Part shown: positions 34,634 through 46,549 of the stretch, piece after piece
Numbering within the stretch: the first letter of the stretch is position 1
Layout of the letters: each line of letters opens with the position of its first letter
Source of the DNA: Flammula alnicola
Taxonomy: Eukaryota > Basidiomycota > Agaricomycetes > Agaricales > Strophariaceae
DNA: 64,000 nucleotides
Direction: 5' to 3'
Assembly (NCBI GenBank): GCA_015499995.1
Contig: JADNRV010000002.1
Span: 124,001-188,000, forward strand
The notes under the pieces: model-generated
The model's input: the letters and a program-made list of their open reading frames with translations, nothing else
Database searches by the model: none
Told to the model about the DNA's origin: nothing
Program-made: the position numbers and the translations under genes

Positions 34634-36611
34634 TCAGCAATCCCAACCGAGGACAAAGTCTTTGTCGTCTAGTTTGTTCGGCAGAGGGTTTTGGGCAGTT
34701 TGTTGTTCATCCGCCACGGATATCGTGTGACCACAGATACTGGCGTCGAATTCATCATTGAGCAGGAGGTCGACAATGTTGCGGGATGAAATGGTCTCCG
34801 TTTCCATTGTGGAGATGAATCTAGGAAAAAATGCATAAGGAAACGGGGATATAAAACGAGTGAGAAGTAAACGCACGGCTCGAAAGAATTAACATAGTAA
34901 AATCCGCGATCAAGTTTCACTGGAGGGAATTGCGAAGTGGGAGGAAGCTTGGGGTATGCATCCCACTATCGAAAACTGAATGAGTACTCGGTCATTTTTG
35001 TTTGCAGCTTTAAAAAACTTACCTCCTTCCTATGGACCCATCCAACTTGTCCTTGGAACATATTATTCAACCATTCATCACTGAGCTCTTTCTTTGAGAA
35101 AATCTTCACCGCCCATTCACCGTCACGAATAAGACCGTGGTAAGATAAAGAGTTGAATTCCGGCTTCGTGTGCCCTTCTCTGCCGCCTTGATAAGTTGTC
35201 AACACCATGCGGGGCGCAGATGAAGAAGGTGGAAGGCCAAAGTATTCTGGATTGGGTGTCGCGGATGTCGTTGACACAAGTGTGACGTGAAGGCGGACAT
35301 AGGGTTGTTCTGGAATTTGCTCTGAGAGGGAGGAGGGGAAATCTATGCCGGTCGAGTGGAATGGAGCCGCCAGAATGACTGCTTTGTAGTCGACAGTGGC
35401 TCGGCTACTCTTGACGGACCACAGGTGCGAGGTCGAAGATTTGGGAGCAATGCTTGATACCTGGTCAACAGCGCGTAAACATCAAAAGAAGGTAAGAAAT
35501 CGGGGGGAAAATGTACCAGGGTATTGAGATATACGTTAGCGCCAGACCGGTTCAGGAAATTCTCAAAGATCTGGAAGTTTCCGCCCGCAACAGCGCTGGC
35601 TCCGGTTCCAGCCAGCGAACATGCGCCTTCTAAGGCATGGATATAGTCGCTGTTCTGAAGGATATAGTCGGCATATTATATTGCGCAAATTAATAATTTA
35701 GGATTCGCACCTGACCATAGTTCACGCGTGTGGCGGCTTCGACGACCTCTGTAACATATTTCTGAGATACTCCCTGCCTTGCGAGATAGTCGGAGGTGGT
35801 GCTGTTGACCATCTCTGACCACCCCAATTGGGCAGAAAGATCGACAATGCTATCCCACTTCGGAGAAGCGGAACTATAAAGAGTCAAGAATTGATTGATC
35901 ATTGTTCGAACACTAATGACGAACACGTTGAGCAAGATACGTTGCTTATTATTCGTTGAAACTCACTAAGATTCAGTTCGTTTTGGCGACAAAAAACCGT
36001 ATCTCCAAAGCAGCTTTGCAGTGTCCCACCACCCTCCTGAAAACTTGAAAAGGAAAAAAAAAATTAGCAAATGGCTAGGTCCAGACGCGTCTCTGTACGG
36101 TACTGACAGACAAAAGTAGATTCTCGCCATCCCATATTCCGGTCTCATAATTTTCTTCATGGAAATCCCGTCTCGTGAGGTTAAATTCGTCGGATGCCCT
36201 CCACAGATTTTTATTGGCTTCCACGAATATGGACGCCCCGAGTTCGAGTTCAGGAAGCGAAGTGTCATTGTAAGGGTATACAGTAATACTTCCTGATGTC
36301 AGAGTTCGTAAGAGGTTTGTTTGAAGTCGAAGAAATTCGCACTCACTTCCACCAATATAGCTCCGACTCTCATAGACGTCAATCTCAACGTCAAGGCCAA
36401 ACCTTTCCTTCGCCTTTGAAATCCAAAAGGCCGCTGAGCTACCTCCAGCTCCAGCGCCAATGATGGCTATCCTGGAAGTCCCAGAGACAGGAGCATCCTC
36501 CGCCTCTGGAAGGAGAGAGTTGGACGAGAATAATTTCGGAACTTTAAAGGGGAATTGGATTTGGAATGCTAGTACGCCTGGTAAAAGGACGAGAAAGGTG
36601 TTGATCCTCAT
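34634..36611 (-). CDS. Prenylcysteine oxidase / lyase
   Basis: This FAD-dependent thioether oxidase releases cysteine and prenyl aldehyde from prenylcysteine left after degradation of prenylated proteins. It acts in lysosome- or vacuole-like compartments in animals. A signal peptide (MRINTFLVLLPGVLAFQIQF) precedes the dinucleotide-binding motif RIAIIGAGAGGSSAAFWISK and VEIDVYESRSYIGG. The family middle, FSGGWWDTAKLLWRYGFLSP, is near 36000. The C-terminus carries FISTMETETISSRNIVDLLL and ends near KDFVLGWDC. Introns lie near 34815-34875, 34960-35025, 35460-35520, 35640-35710 and 36040-36110. The upstream ATG at 36647 is possible, but the 36611 start gives a clean signal peptide. Confidence 0.85.
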
Positions 36612-37145
36612 TTTAAGCGAAAGATGTGCAGTCTGGAGAGGAAACACGCAGTCGTCGTCAGCGCCCAGAAAGCAGATTGAAGAAGCTCGAGGTAAGTAGC
36701 TCGAGGCGCTGTTATGCAGTCGGCAACATACGTAACCCCATAAATGTCATGCACATTGATCATCAAACTTAAATAAAGGTCTCTGCTTTGGCAACCAAAG
36801 TGCATGAGAGGGAGCTCTTCACAACTCGAAAGGTGGCTTGAAAAGAAATACTACACTGTAATCATGCCAACTTGCGATTTGCTGAAAAGTTTGCCTAACG
36901 GACATCGTGCCAGAGTTCATCGTGACTATACTTCAGGACTGTCGAAGACTATTCAAGTTGTTCACTATTCAGTGGCCCAGTGGACACAATGAGGGAATAT
37001 GACTTGGATTTACCGCCCAATAAAAATGAGGATCATGTGGCATTCGGTGAACGGTGTCGGTGAAGTCCCTTTCCGAGTGGGAACTAGTTCAAATCGGCCC
37101 ATCTATGGGTAGCGAACGTTGAAACCCTCTCTTCGTTCAGCACCA
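36612..37145. promoter_or_regulatory. Divergent promoter region, prenylcysteine oxidase / F-box gene
   Basis: About 530 bp between divergent starts. A CCAAT-like element (CGCCCAATAAA near 37012-37022) is visible. I see no gene; short frames here have no recognisable similarity. Confidence 0.4.
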
Positions 37146-38900
37146 ATGGCTGGACTTTCCCCGGCCAGCATCTTCAGCTTTCCCGTCGAGCTCGGACAAC
37201 ACATCCTCTCATTCTGTCATCCTTGGGATGTGGCCGCGTTCTCAAAGACCTGCCGTGCTGCCTACATCCTCGTTTATCAGCCCACTGATCAGTATCTCTG
37301 GCGCCAGCTCTATACCAACCAATTCGATGTCCCGAAGCTTACGACCTTGGCTATAAAGGAGAAGGTTGAATGGAAAAACGAGCTAACCAGCAGGCTGAAG
37401 GTAGAATTGGCACTTTTTCGTGGACCGGCTACCTCGATGGAAAGGAAGCGTGCTCTTGAAACATTGATATCGATTATCGAAGACTCCTTCACTGCCGCAT
37501 CGCTGACAGGTTCAAGTCGGAACATCAAATGGCTTAAACGCATCACTTCGAAATCTCTAATCCTCTCCAACCTTTACTCGCTGCCTGAATCTGACGAAGA
37601 TGCGGAGTTACACGCTCGGCTTCGCGCTTACCTTGCTCTGACTATTGATTCTAAGCATGATAAGCAGACGTTCCAATCCTTTCTCAGCAAGCGCGACAAG
37701 AGTAGAGCGTACGTCTACGATCTGCGCAATTATACAGCAGAAAACAAGTGGGGCCCTTTCAAACCTTGTGGGGCCACCAACTGGGTTCATGTCGAGCATT
37801 TGATCGATGTGGTGGCCTCGAATATCCGCGAATTGCCAGGAAGCTGGGCACTCACGAGGCCGCCATCGTGTTTGGATCCCCCGCGATCATCTTCTACCCA
37901 TCTCCTAGGTGGGATTCCTTCTAATGACTGGGCAGGCGTTGAAGGTTAGTCTTTTCGTGAGCGTGTATAAGTCAATCAACTAACTACTGTCCAGGAACTT
38001 GGCGACGATACGTCTGCTTTATGGATTATCGGCAAGCTATTGCGTCCCGTCTTTTCGTTCTCCTTGTATTAATTTTCCTCGTGCTCGTCTTGCTAGTGAT
38101 TTATTTGGTGAGTGAAGATTTAGTGACTACTCAATTTCTGCCCCGCTAACAACGCTGCCCAGCCTTCAATGTACGCGAATACTTTATGATGTTAAATTGC
38201 CCACTGCTTGGCTGATAATTGGCAACAGTTCACTGATCTTGCTGGTGGTCCTCGACACCCCAAGTTCTTTAAAGATCCAAGGTTTCGTGAAGCGACGCGC
38301 CTTATTGAGGTCAAGATGCATCTCATACCCTCCAAAGAGATGCGTTTTCACAAACTCCCTGAAGATTCAGTAGAGAGAAACGTCCTCTTTCCACCTCTTT
38401 GCTTTACTGGTTCATCCAAAGGAGTCAATGGAAATGAGGCAGCGGTGGAAGGGTTTGTCACTATGGGAAAAGACGGAATCCCCCGCTGGCGAATGGTACG
38501 TCGGCATTATTCGATGGCATACAATTATTCAATTACACTCTCGATAGACATCCATTTATGACAATCATCCTCAGTGGAGGTTTGTGAATATCTTGTACCC
38601 GGTTTTGTATTATGACTGTAATTGTTTTCTTGCAGCTCAACTGGCGTCCAAATCGGTGGCGTCAAGAGTGCCATGGGAGTAATTGGTATTTGGACGACAA
38701 CCCACCATGATGAAGGTACTTGATTTGTTCGATGACCACGTAAAATATGCTAATACCTCCCTACTGTCTAGATGACCCAGTTGGTACGATATTACTGACC
38801 ACAGCTTGGAGATCTCAAGCTAATCGCATGTAATACAGGTCCTTTCTGGTTGTGGAAAGTCGAAGACAATTCTCCGACTCATCTGATGGAATTCAACTAG
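37146..38900 (+). CDS. F-box protein with Agaricomycete-type C-terminal domain
   Basis: An N-terminal F-box is clear: FSFPVELGQHILSFCHPWDV then AAFSKTCRAAYILVY and YLWRQLY. F-box proteins recruit substrates to SCF ubiquitin ligases. A charged helical region follows, then a C-terminal domain whose closing exons read GFVTMGKDGIPRWRM, STGVQIGGVKSAMGVIGIWT, DDPVG and GPFWLWKVEDNSPTHLMEFN with the stop at 38898-38900. That ending is common in expanded Agaricomycete F-box families. A short membrane-like helix (LFVLLVLIFLVLVLLVIYLV) occurs near 38051-38110. Exon joins in 37940-38230 are uncertain. The substrate is unknown. Confidence 0.68.
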
Positions 38901-39197
38901 TCCTCTTCGTGATCTTTTCAAAGACAGTTTTTATGGTTAATATACCTTCTGTGCTTTTGACTCTTTGTTTCTTCAATGAAAGACTGAGTAGAAGTAGATT
39001 GATAAGTATGTTGTACAATGTCATCAAATGGTTTACTTGATAACCTTTCTGATCGTTTAGAGAAGAAGATGAGGGCGGTATCGCATTCGATGGAAGATAG
39101 GGTGTAAGATCATGACTCGGTACAAAGTAAATACATGGACGTATCCTATCGTTCATAGATCGTTGAAATCCGAGATCGTTTTTGTTGAAGTTGGTAA

Positions 39198-40130
39198 CTA
39201 ATAATGTCTTCGAGCCATAACAGTGCTTGCGAATAGATATAGCGCGGCAACCACGTATTCCAAAATAAGGCTCATAACAAGGTATAGGATCCAATTTCCA
39301 GTGACTGGATTGAATTTGGAAAGCGTGGTGTTGGTGGATGGTTTCAAGCCAAGAAGGTCTGAAGCCGACCACGCTGCAAGGACGGCATAAGCTATGCGCA
39401 CCCCGAGAAAGGGAAGTGCAAAGGATATGCCAATTAGTAGCTATTATAGGCAATATGTCAGCTATAATGGGCATGTAGACGATACCGCACGGCTTACATT
39501 CCGACGATAACTTCGCAAATGCCAACGGTAGGTCCAAGTCCCGATGTGCACCATGAATAAGATGACATATACTCCGGCATAAATACAGACGCCAGCGCGG
39601 CGCAATGCTGTCGCTAGGTTTTGGTTGGCGCTGATGACTCCTCCAGCGATGCACACTCCCAATCCACCCAACACAAGAAATCCGATCAGCCTCAAACCAG
39701 TATTACTCCTTGGGTTTTCACTATAGGTATGCTGCCCACTGGTAAATAAACAGGTCAATTTCTGGCGAAATACATTTCGAGAAGCCTCACTTACGCCATA
39801 CCGATAAACCCTAGTGACGAAAGTAACAGAGGTGCTATTCCAGCATAGTCCATGATATATGCTGCGCTTAATAAAGCAGGTTTTGCGGGCAGCATCTCTC
39901 CAGCAATGACAAGAGCACCCCCAGCAATACGGGCTAATATTTTGCTTATTAGTTTGTATACTTCGGCACAATTCACACAACGTACTGAGAGAGAAGATAT
40001 ACAAGAAAAACCATCCTGCATCTCGTCTGAATGCATAACGAAAGATCAGTATCAGAGTGATGAAAGCTATTGGAACATAAAATCCAATTTCGGCGGCGGC
40101 TATCTTGCCCCTTGTGTCCAAGGTGGGCAT
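39198..40130 (-). CDS. DUF7702-like multi-pass membrane protein
   Basis: This seven-helix-like fungal membrane protein starts MPTLDTRGKIAAAEIGFYVP. IAFITLILIFRYAFRRDAGW, then RIAGGALVIAGEML, YIMDYAGIAPLLLSSLGFIG and GLRLIGFLVLGGLGVCIAGG are helices seen across different frames. AGVYVILFMVHIGTWTYRWH follows. The last exon holds RIAYAVLAAWSASDLLGL and WILYLVMSLILEYVVAALY before the stop at 39198. The family is widespread in Asco- and Basidiomycota without known function. At least three short introns fall at about 39430-39500, 39720-39795 and 39930-39990. It is divergent from the tyrosine phosphatase gene across about 290 bp. Confidence 0.68.
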
Positions 40131-40418
40131 TATTCAGATAAACTGATAGTCGTCGTTAGAGGTATCTTCCGGGTCGTAAGGTATAAGATGGACGTAAAGC
40201 AGAGCTGAGAGGCGCAGCGCTCAAGTTCAACATCGTGCCCACCCAGTAAGGTAATTCCGATTGCGCACAGCCACGCACACATGGATATTGCTGATCGCCG
40301 ATTGAAATTGTATTGTGCAAGATTAGATTACAAATGCCAAGCAAAATCATCCTTTACATACATACTCACTCGAGTATCTCCTCCCACATTGTTCTTAACC
40401 CCTCCTCCTCGTATCGCC

Positions 40419-41137
40419 ATGTCATCGTCAAGCCCTCCTCCACAAATAAAGGCACTAGTTGTCTGTCTAGGCATGATACCGTTTATTGATCAACCGCGAG
40501 TGAACTTGGCGTAACTGAACTTGACCGGGAACTTCGTCTCCAGGGAACATTTGTCGCTCGCCTATGGGAGAAGCTGTATTGAAGGACATTTCCACCAAGC
40601 GTGGCTTGGAAATTCACGTCGATAGCTGCGGGACTGCTGGATATCATGTCGGTGACGAACCAGATGAGAGGTGTGTTCATAGTCGCTCTTGGCAGATTGA
40701 AGCTGTTCTCTAACTCTGTGCCAGAACAGTCGCAGTTTGCAGAAAGGTGCAGTCCTTCGATAAGTACCCGCCAACAGGAACTCAAAGCCTATCAGTATAA
40801 CGTGCACATCGACAGTTTTGCGCGTCAAGTATCAACTTCAGACTTCGTCCGGTTCACCCACATTCTTGCATCTGATGAGAACAACCTTCGACACCTCCAC
40901 AGCATAAAGCCTGCAAACGCAACGGCAGAAGTCCGGCTCTGGGGATCATATCTCGACAATAAACCTATTCCAGATCCTTACTATGGTGGTCCGGTACGAC
41001 TTCGAACCACATTCTCGTGATTTGTTTTAACACTACGTTCTGCGACTTAATAGGGTGGCTTCGAGAAAGTTTATCAGCAATGTGTACGCCTCTCCCACGC
41101 TTTTTTGGACGAGGTGGCGGGGAAGACAGAATCTTAA
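40419..41137 (+). CDS. LTP1: Low-molecular-weight protein tyrosine phosphatase
   Basis: This is a cytosolic acid phosphatase of about 18 kDa. The P-loop VCLGNICRSP carries the catalytic Cys and Arg (C-X5-R-S). The general-acid aspartate lies in IPDPYYGG. Other landmarks are SCGTAGYHVGDEPDER, TVAVCRK, FTHILASDENNLRHL and the C-terminus GGFEKVYQQCVRL ending AGKTES. Exons join without frameshift: 40419-40470, 40544 to about 40670, then two short introns, a long exon and the last exon ending at 41137. The first intron (40471-40543) splits the P-loop after CLG and appears to start GC rather than GT. Confidence 0.92.
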
Positions 41138-41256
41138 AGGGTTCTCCAAGTGATTATTTAAATGTCTAGACGAGATTTCGGATTGGATGTATGTCCTCTG
41201 TGCTTTGGACTTGTTGATGTACATGTGAATATATTTTAACAGATGCGATATAAACC

Positions 41257-43721
41257 TCAGTGATGCGTAGGCATGTCCACGGCAGCCCGGTTGCCAACAG
41301 CATCTTCTGCTTTCCAGAGACTTGTTATAGTCTACGGCGATGAATGTCAGGGATGTCAAGTTGTTATCTGAGAGGATGATTACCTTGTTCTGAGTATAGA
41401 AATTGATGGCTCTGTTCAGGAAGATATGACTGAGTATATATCATATACTTGTATCAATGAACCTTCTTACCCTTTGCCATAGAATCCGAGGTCTCCAAGC
41501 ACGCTTCCCTATCCATGAAATTCAGATCAATGAAACTGAATATGCCGAGGAAGATCTCTTACCTTATTTCCACTCCAGGAGAACATAGGCAAAGGCACTG
41601 GGATAGGAACGTTGACGCCAATTTGCCCAACATTCACCTCAGTCTCAAATCGGCGTGCAGTTGCGCCCGACTGGGTGAAGATGGCTGCTCCATTACCATA
41701 CCGGTTCTGGTTGACGATTTCAATAGCATCATCCAAGGTATCGGCTTGCAGGACGACCAGAACAGGACCGAATATCTCAGTTCTGAGCAGAATAAGCCAG
41801 GAGCCTCCAATACGAATTTTAAGACTTACTGATAGCATTTCATCGAAGTGTCGCCTTTGATGATAGTTGGTCCAACGAAGTTTCCATATGGGTAAGCTTC
41901 GGGAGCCTTGAAGTTTCGGCCATCGAGAATAATTTCTCCTCCCTCTTCCAAAGCCGATGAGATGAGTCCAGTTACTCTGTCCTTGGCGCCTGGAGAAATC
42001 AACGGTCCGCTACAATAAAAGTCAGCGCTGGTGAAATATGTAGAATTAAGGAACCCATTCTCACAGATCAGTTCCGGGTTCGAAGCCTCCGTTAACCTTG
42101 AGCGCTTTCGCACGCGCTACCAGTTCGGGTAGCCAAGCTGAAGCGTCGCCAACAATAACCGCTGCACACAATATTATTGTCAGATATTGAATAACAACAA
42201 AATGTATATGTGTAACATACCCACTGACAGTGCCATGCAACGCTGTCCGGCCGCTGTTCAAGTGAAATCAACTAACGCCCATTATTTCGTGTATGCGTGA
42301 CCTACCGCCAAATGCTGCACCAACAACAGAATTGATTGCTAGGTTCTTATTGGCTACACTCAAACTCATGAGGTCAATATTATGAAGGAGTAATTATATT
42401 GACCCACCATCAGGCATCAGGATAGCATGGTTCTTGGCGCCGAGATTTGCCTGGACGCGTTTGCCGGTCGAGGTACCTCTGGACGTCACGTCAGCTTCGT
42501 CTTGCATTTAAAATATCTTAGAACGTACCTTTCATAGATATGTTTCCCTGCACGATCACCTCCAACGAAGCTGATAGCTTTGATGGCAGGATGGTCACAA
42601 ATACCATTGACGGTGGGAACACCTCCATGAACGACATTCAAGACACCGGGTGGCAAGCCTGTAAGGTCAGAAATGAGTCAACTGAAGTGAAAGAAAATGT
42701 GTCGGTTACAAACCTGCCCGTTGACAAAGTTCTGCAATAATCATAGCAGCTCCTGGGTCACGTTCTGAGGCTTCAGGATGAGGGTGTTGCCTGTGACAGC
42801 AGCCATGGGTATTGTCCAGAGTGGGATCATGCTAATGATTTTATGTCAGCGGGATTAGCATTAATTCATCAGTTCACGCACGCCGGGAAGTTAAAAGGGG
42901 CAATGCTTGCGCAAACACCCAGAGGAGCTCTCCTAACATAGGTATCCATATCTTTGCTAACTGGTTTCGAGAGTCAGGAAGTTGGAAATGACAATGACGT
43001 GAGAAATAAGAACCTTCAAGTTTATCGCCCAACAGAGTAGATGTTATTCCGGCGGCGGTTTCAACGACCTGTAGACCTCGCAAGAGATCGCCATGGGCAT
43101 CTGTGTATTGGCATGATCATTTCAGAGGACATACATGAGCTCATGGCAGCATCGACATACCTGCGAGAGTCTTTCCTTGTTCCAGCACGATGCTACTTGC
43201 AATAGCGTCAGCATTTTGGCGCAAAAGATGTTGTAACCTGTGAAGGGAGATTGGGCGTTCATAAACAATGCGTCTGCTGGTCTAGGGGTAGAATTGACAT
43301 ACTCCAGAACAAATCGTTGACGAGTTACGACACTTGTTCGACTCCAAGTCTTAAAGGCCTGGGATGCAGCATCAACAGCATCCTTGAACTCTGCGTCTGT
43401 CGTCTGAGGGACGCGTGTGAGGACAGTTTGGGATGACTAAACAGAGGAGTGGTGTATAAGCCCTTGTACGACGATGTATGTGGTTAAACAATCTTACTGG
43501 GTCGTGAACGTCGATCCATTCACTGCTCTTACTCTCCACAAATCGCCACCGATGAAGTTCTTGGTTGAACCTCCAGTGGCGCTGGTGCCTTTCCAATGCG
43601 CGGATATTTGCTCGGCCTTGGGCAACGCTAGGGCACTGAGAGCCTTGGCACTCGCCGAAGTGTGGAAAGAGCTCGAGTGCCTTTGCAAGTTCCGCAACTG
43701 GGGAAACCTGCGCAAAGACAT
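41257..43721 (-). CDS. Methylmalonate-semialdehyde dehydrogenase (acylating), mitochondrial
   Basis: This ALDH6-family enzyme of valine and pyrimidine catabolism makes propionyl- or acetyl-CoA from the semialdehyde in a CoA- and NAD-dependent reaction. A basic leader ([20 protein letters not shown]) fits mitochondrial import. Then [47 protein letters not shown] and [20 protein letters not shown] follow. The catalytic cysteine sits in AGQRCMALS at about 42220-42246, right after an intron (about 42247-42304) that separates AAFG from it. Further blocks are [20 protein letters not shown] and [19 protein letters not shown]. The C-terminus reads [22 protein letters not shown] and MPTHH-stop at 41257-41259. 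About ten introns and some frame slips occur. Confidence 0.88.
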
Positions 43722-44135
43722 GGTTGGTTTGGGTGAGGTTGGAAATGAGAATAAGAGAGGGGAAATGAAGAGATAGAACAAACCAGGAACCTGGGGATCC
43801 TTTAAGTATGGCAGTATCGGCTCTCCAGATTCTGACAGTCGATTACCCCATGATCAGAAGCGGGGTTTACACGCGAGGGATCACGTGCTATTGTCACAAT
43901 GTCATCCCCCTTTACGCTGAGAAATATTTTAAAGTAACGGCTTCTGACAGTTCCTGCAAGCATTCATAGTCCTCTTTGCTCGTTGCCATCTTCGTTTGCA
44001 TCCCCTTGGCCTCTCATTTGCCTTGCAATCCTGGTTTGCTTGTTTTTTGGGGTCACTGTGTCGCCTTTGCCTGCTTTTGCACCCGCTTTCGTTTTTGGTC
44101 ACTTGTCTTGATTGCGGGCTCTCTTTCACCCATCT
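43722..44135. promoter_or_regulatory. Divergent promoter, MMSDH / Myb-like gene
   Basis: About 410 bp between divergent starts. It contains a palindromic CACGTG (43882-43887) and a TTTAAAG run near 43929. No gene is recognised in it. Confidence 0.4.
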
Positions 44136-46078
44136 ATGAATCCGAACGGCCACCACGCGATGAACCGCCAATAATCTCGCGTCAAACAGTTCGCAGAATT
44201 ATGACGATTTTCTTCCTCAGCATTCTAATCAACCACTCTTCAACAACAACGTTCCCCACCACCACCAGCAACAACAACAACAGCACTCCTCGCAACCCAT
44301 GTCTGGACGCAACCCCCATAACCAATGGCAACAGCATGCCATGCAGATGAATGGCTCGCAGATGAACAACCCTCCTCCCCCTCATATTCCTCCCCAACAT
44401 CAACCTCCATTTAATCAGACACCTTGGGGAAACCAAATGCCACCTCCCCAAGCGTTCCCACATGGAATGCCTCCTATGGGTTTCAATATGCCTTTCCTGC
44501 CTCAGCAAATACTACAAGAAGCGTATGCTATGTCAGCGCCTGTAGAAGCTGCTGATGAACCTTTCCTGCTCACAAAATTGCTTGGTAGTCGTAGGAGAGG
44601 TGAAAGTTACAAGGACTCATTGAACAGTCTTCACGGGGTATTTTCATCCTTTGATCCGATCACATATCACTTCACTGACTGCTTTTATATAGAAAAATGG
44701 CCATTCTGCGAGTCTCTGGAAGGATTATTATTTGGATCACAAAGAACGTATCGATGCATGGATCGCCATGTGTCTACAGAAGGAAAGGGAAGATAAGTCA
44801 GCAACGTCTGAAGTTGGCCCTAAGAGATCTGTATCTTCAGACGTGGAACGCGTCAAGGCGACATTACCGACCGTAAAAAAACCATCCCCCGCTTACTTAA
44901 AGCGCGAGCCATCGCCTCATGTCTCGTCCTCTTCTCGAGTTTCTATTTCGGCACCACCAGTCAAACGCCCCCAGAAGAAGCCTAGTCAGTCAACAACACC
45001 CATACCCATGGACCAACCCCAGGGCAGCCGCAGAAGTACCATCAACAGTCTTACTGCTCCAGCACCCGTCTATGGCGGCCGCCTTCCTGCACCAAATGCT
45101 GAGGTCAAGATCCCCGACCCCCCTTCACGTTCGCCGAGTCCTCCGACGCGAATTATTCCTCATCGCGGAAGAGGTAACAAATACACGAAAGAGGACCGTG
45201 AATTCTTTATCAAGTTCGTTGGATGGCGTCTGAAGCAAGACTCATCGCTTACAAGACATGACATTTGTAACCTTCTTGCGGAAAAGGTACTTTCTTCCCA
45301 TCTTTTCAACAGACGGTCTTCTCACCCCAAGTTCACAAATAGGCTCCACACCATACCGCGCAATCTTGGGCTTCCCATTGGTCAAATAATCACGATCTGC
45401 CTGACAAGATCTTGGCTGCTGCGCGAGGTGACGAATATATCTCCGATGGTGAATCATCTAGTGAAGAAGAGGTCACGGTCAGACGCAGACCAAAATATAA
45501 AGATCCATCAACAAGCGAAGATTCAGGACAATCGGAATCAGAGGATGAGAAACAACCTGAAGAGGACGATGAGGATGACGACGAGGACAACGGACCCGTA
45601 CGCCGTTACTCAGAAAAAGAAATGGGGGAAAAGGGCGGGCCATTCACTAAAGCAGATCTCTATATGACCGCGAAGCATATCGCCTTCGTCCCAAATTGGG
45701 AGCAGGCAAGTACGAAGGATAGATGGGATCCTCACAGTGCAAAGGTATTAAATTCTACCAGCATAAAATGAAATGTCCTAATCAGATCCTGCCAGTACCC
45801 TCAACGATCGGGCAAATCATGGGCTGAATATTACAGGAGGAATGAGCGCAGTAAGTGCCATGTTTAGACCCTGCCGGGCTTTTTCTGACCGCTGGCCATC
45901 AACAGCCATCCTTAAACTTGCCAGAAAAATCAAGAAGGAGGAGAGTAACCCGTCGCATGCATCAGTGTCCTCAATACACACTCAGTGCGCTCGACCTACA
46001 CGAACACCGCCGAAAGCCAAACGCAAGTTCGAATTCGATTCAGGCGATGAAACTCTTGTCAAACGTGGAAGACCTTAA
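44136..46078 (+). CDS. Myb/Rap1-type DNA-binding protein
   Basis: The N-terminus is Asn/Gln/His/Pro-rich with a CAN/CAG codon tract near 44252-44300. A Lys/Pro/Ser linker follows, then a clear Myb-like domain: NKYTKEDREFFIKFVGWRLK, LTRHDICNLLAEKAPHHSL and QSWASHWSNNHDLPDKILAA. This resembles the Rap1-type Myb module. An acidic stretch (EDEKQPEEDDEDDDEDNG) lies before a second possible Trp-anchored module (HIAFVPNWEQ, KDRWDP, SGKSWAEYYRRNE). The C-terminus PPKAKRKFEFDSGDETLVKR is basic. It is presumably nuclear; a link to telomeres or transcription is inference. Frame breaks lie near 44172, about 44590 and 45300-45420. The last 55 bp of the CDS and the following 3' UTR are duplicated 2.2 kb downstream. 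Confidence 0.6.
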
Positions 46079-46339
46079 ACCCGAGTCCCTTTGATGCCAT
46101 GCTAAGATCGATATTCTTTCATTTTCGACGCCTGTTTTACTGCTTTTCTTGGGAAGTGCACTAAGGGAGGCCAGATAGGACCTTTCTCTGCACAGTTATA
46201 CTAGTATCTAAATACTTGCTATCCTATGTTTTATAATTACTGTGTCACTGTGTCTCTTCATGCTACGGGTGTCTTGACAATGTCGCTATGAGCAAGATCA
46301 GGGAAATCGCGTTCACGTGCATTCTAGGGGGCAACCCTG
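46024..46339 (+). repeat. Direct repeat, copy 1 (3' end of Myb-like gene)
   Basis: From CAAGTTCGAATTCGATTCAG to GGGGGCAACCCTG this stretch is matched, with small substitutions and indels, by 48193-48502. It covers the last codons and 3' UTR of the Myb-like gene and includes a CACGTG palindrome (46314-46319). Being continuous with the Myb coding frame, this copy is presumably the original. Confidence 0.93.
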
Positions 46340-46549
46340 CCGGGATCATGAGACACACGCCCCCAAAGCGTGGCAGTGTGAGACAAGTGTGAGATCGTTA
46401 GATATTCACGGACTCGACTGGCTCACTCGAAGCCCTTAAAAGGATCCCCTCTTCGCGTTTTCCATCGCTCCCCAACTCGTCCCCATCGACAACTTGTTAC
46501 TTACTTACGCTTTCTTACTACCACCTCTCGTGAACTGTTTTTTGCCGCC

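Noticed and set aside
43255..43330. tRNA-like A-box (CTGGTCTAGGGGTAGA) near 43268
   Set aside because: No B-box (GTTCGAATC-type) and no pairing acceptor or T arms follow within 60-80 bases; the site lies at an exon-intron edge of the dehydrogenase gene.
44252..44300. CAA/CAC microsatellite as a separate repeat element
   Set aside because: It is short, interrupted and encodes the His/Gln-rich part of the Myb-like protein in frame.
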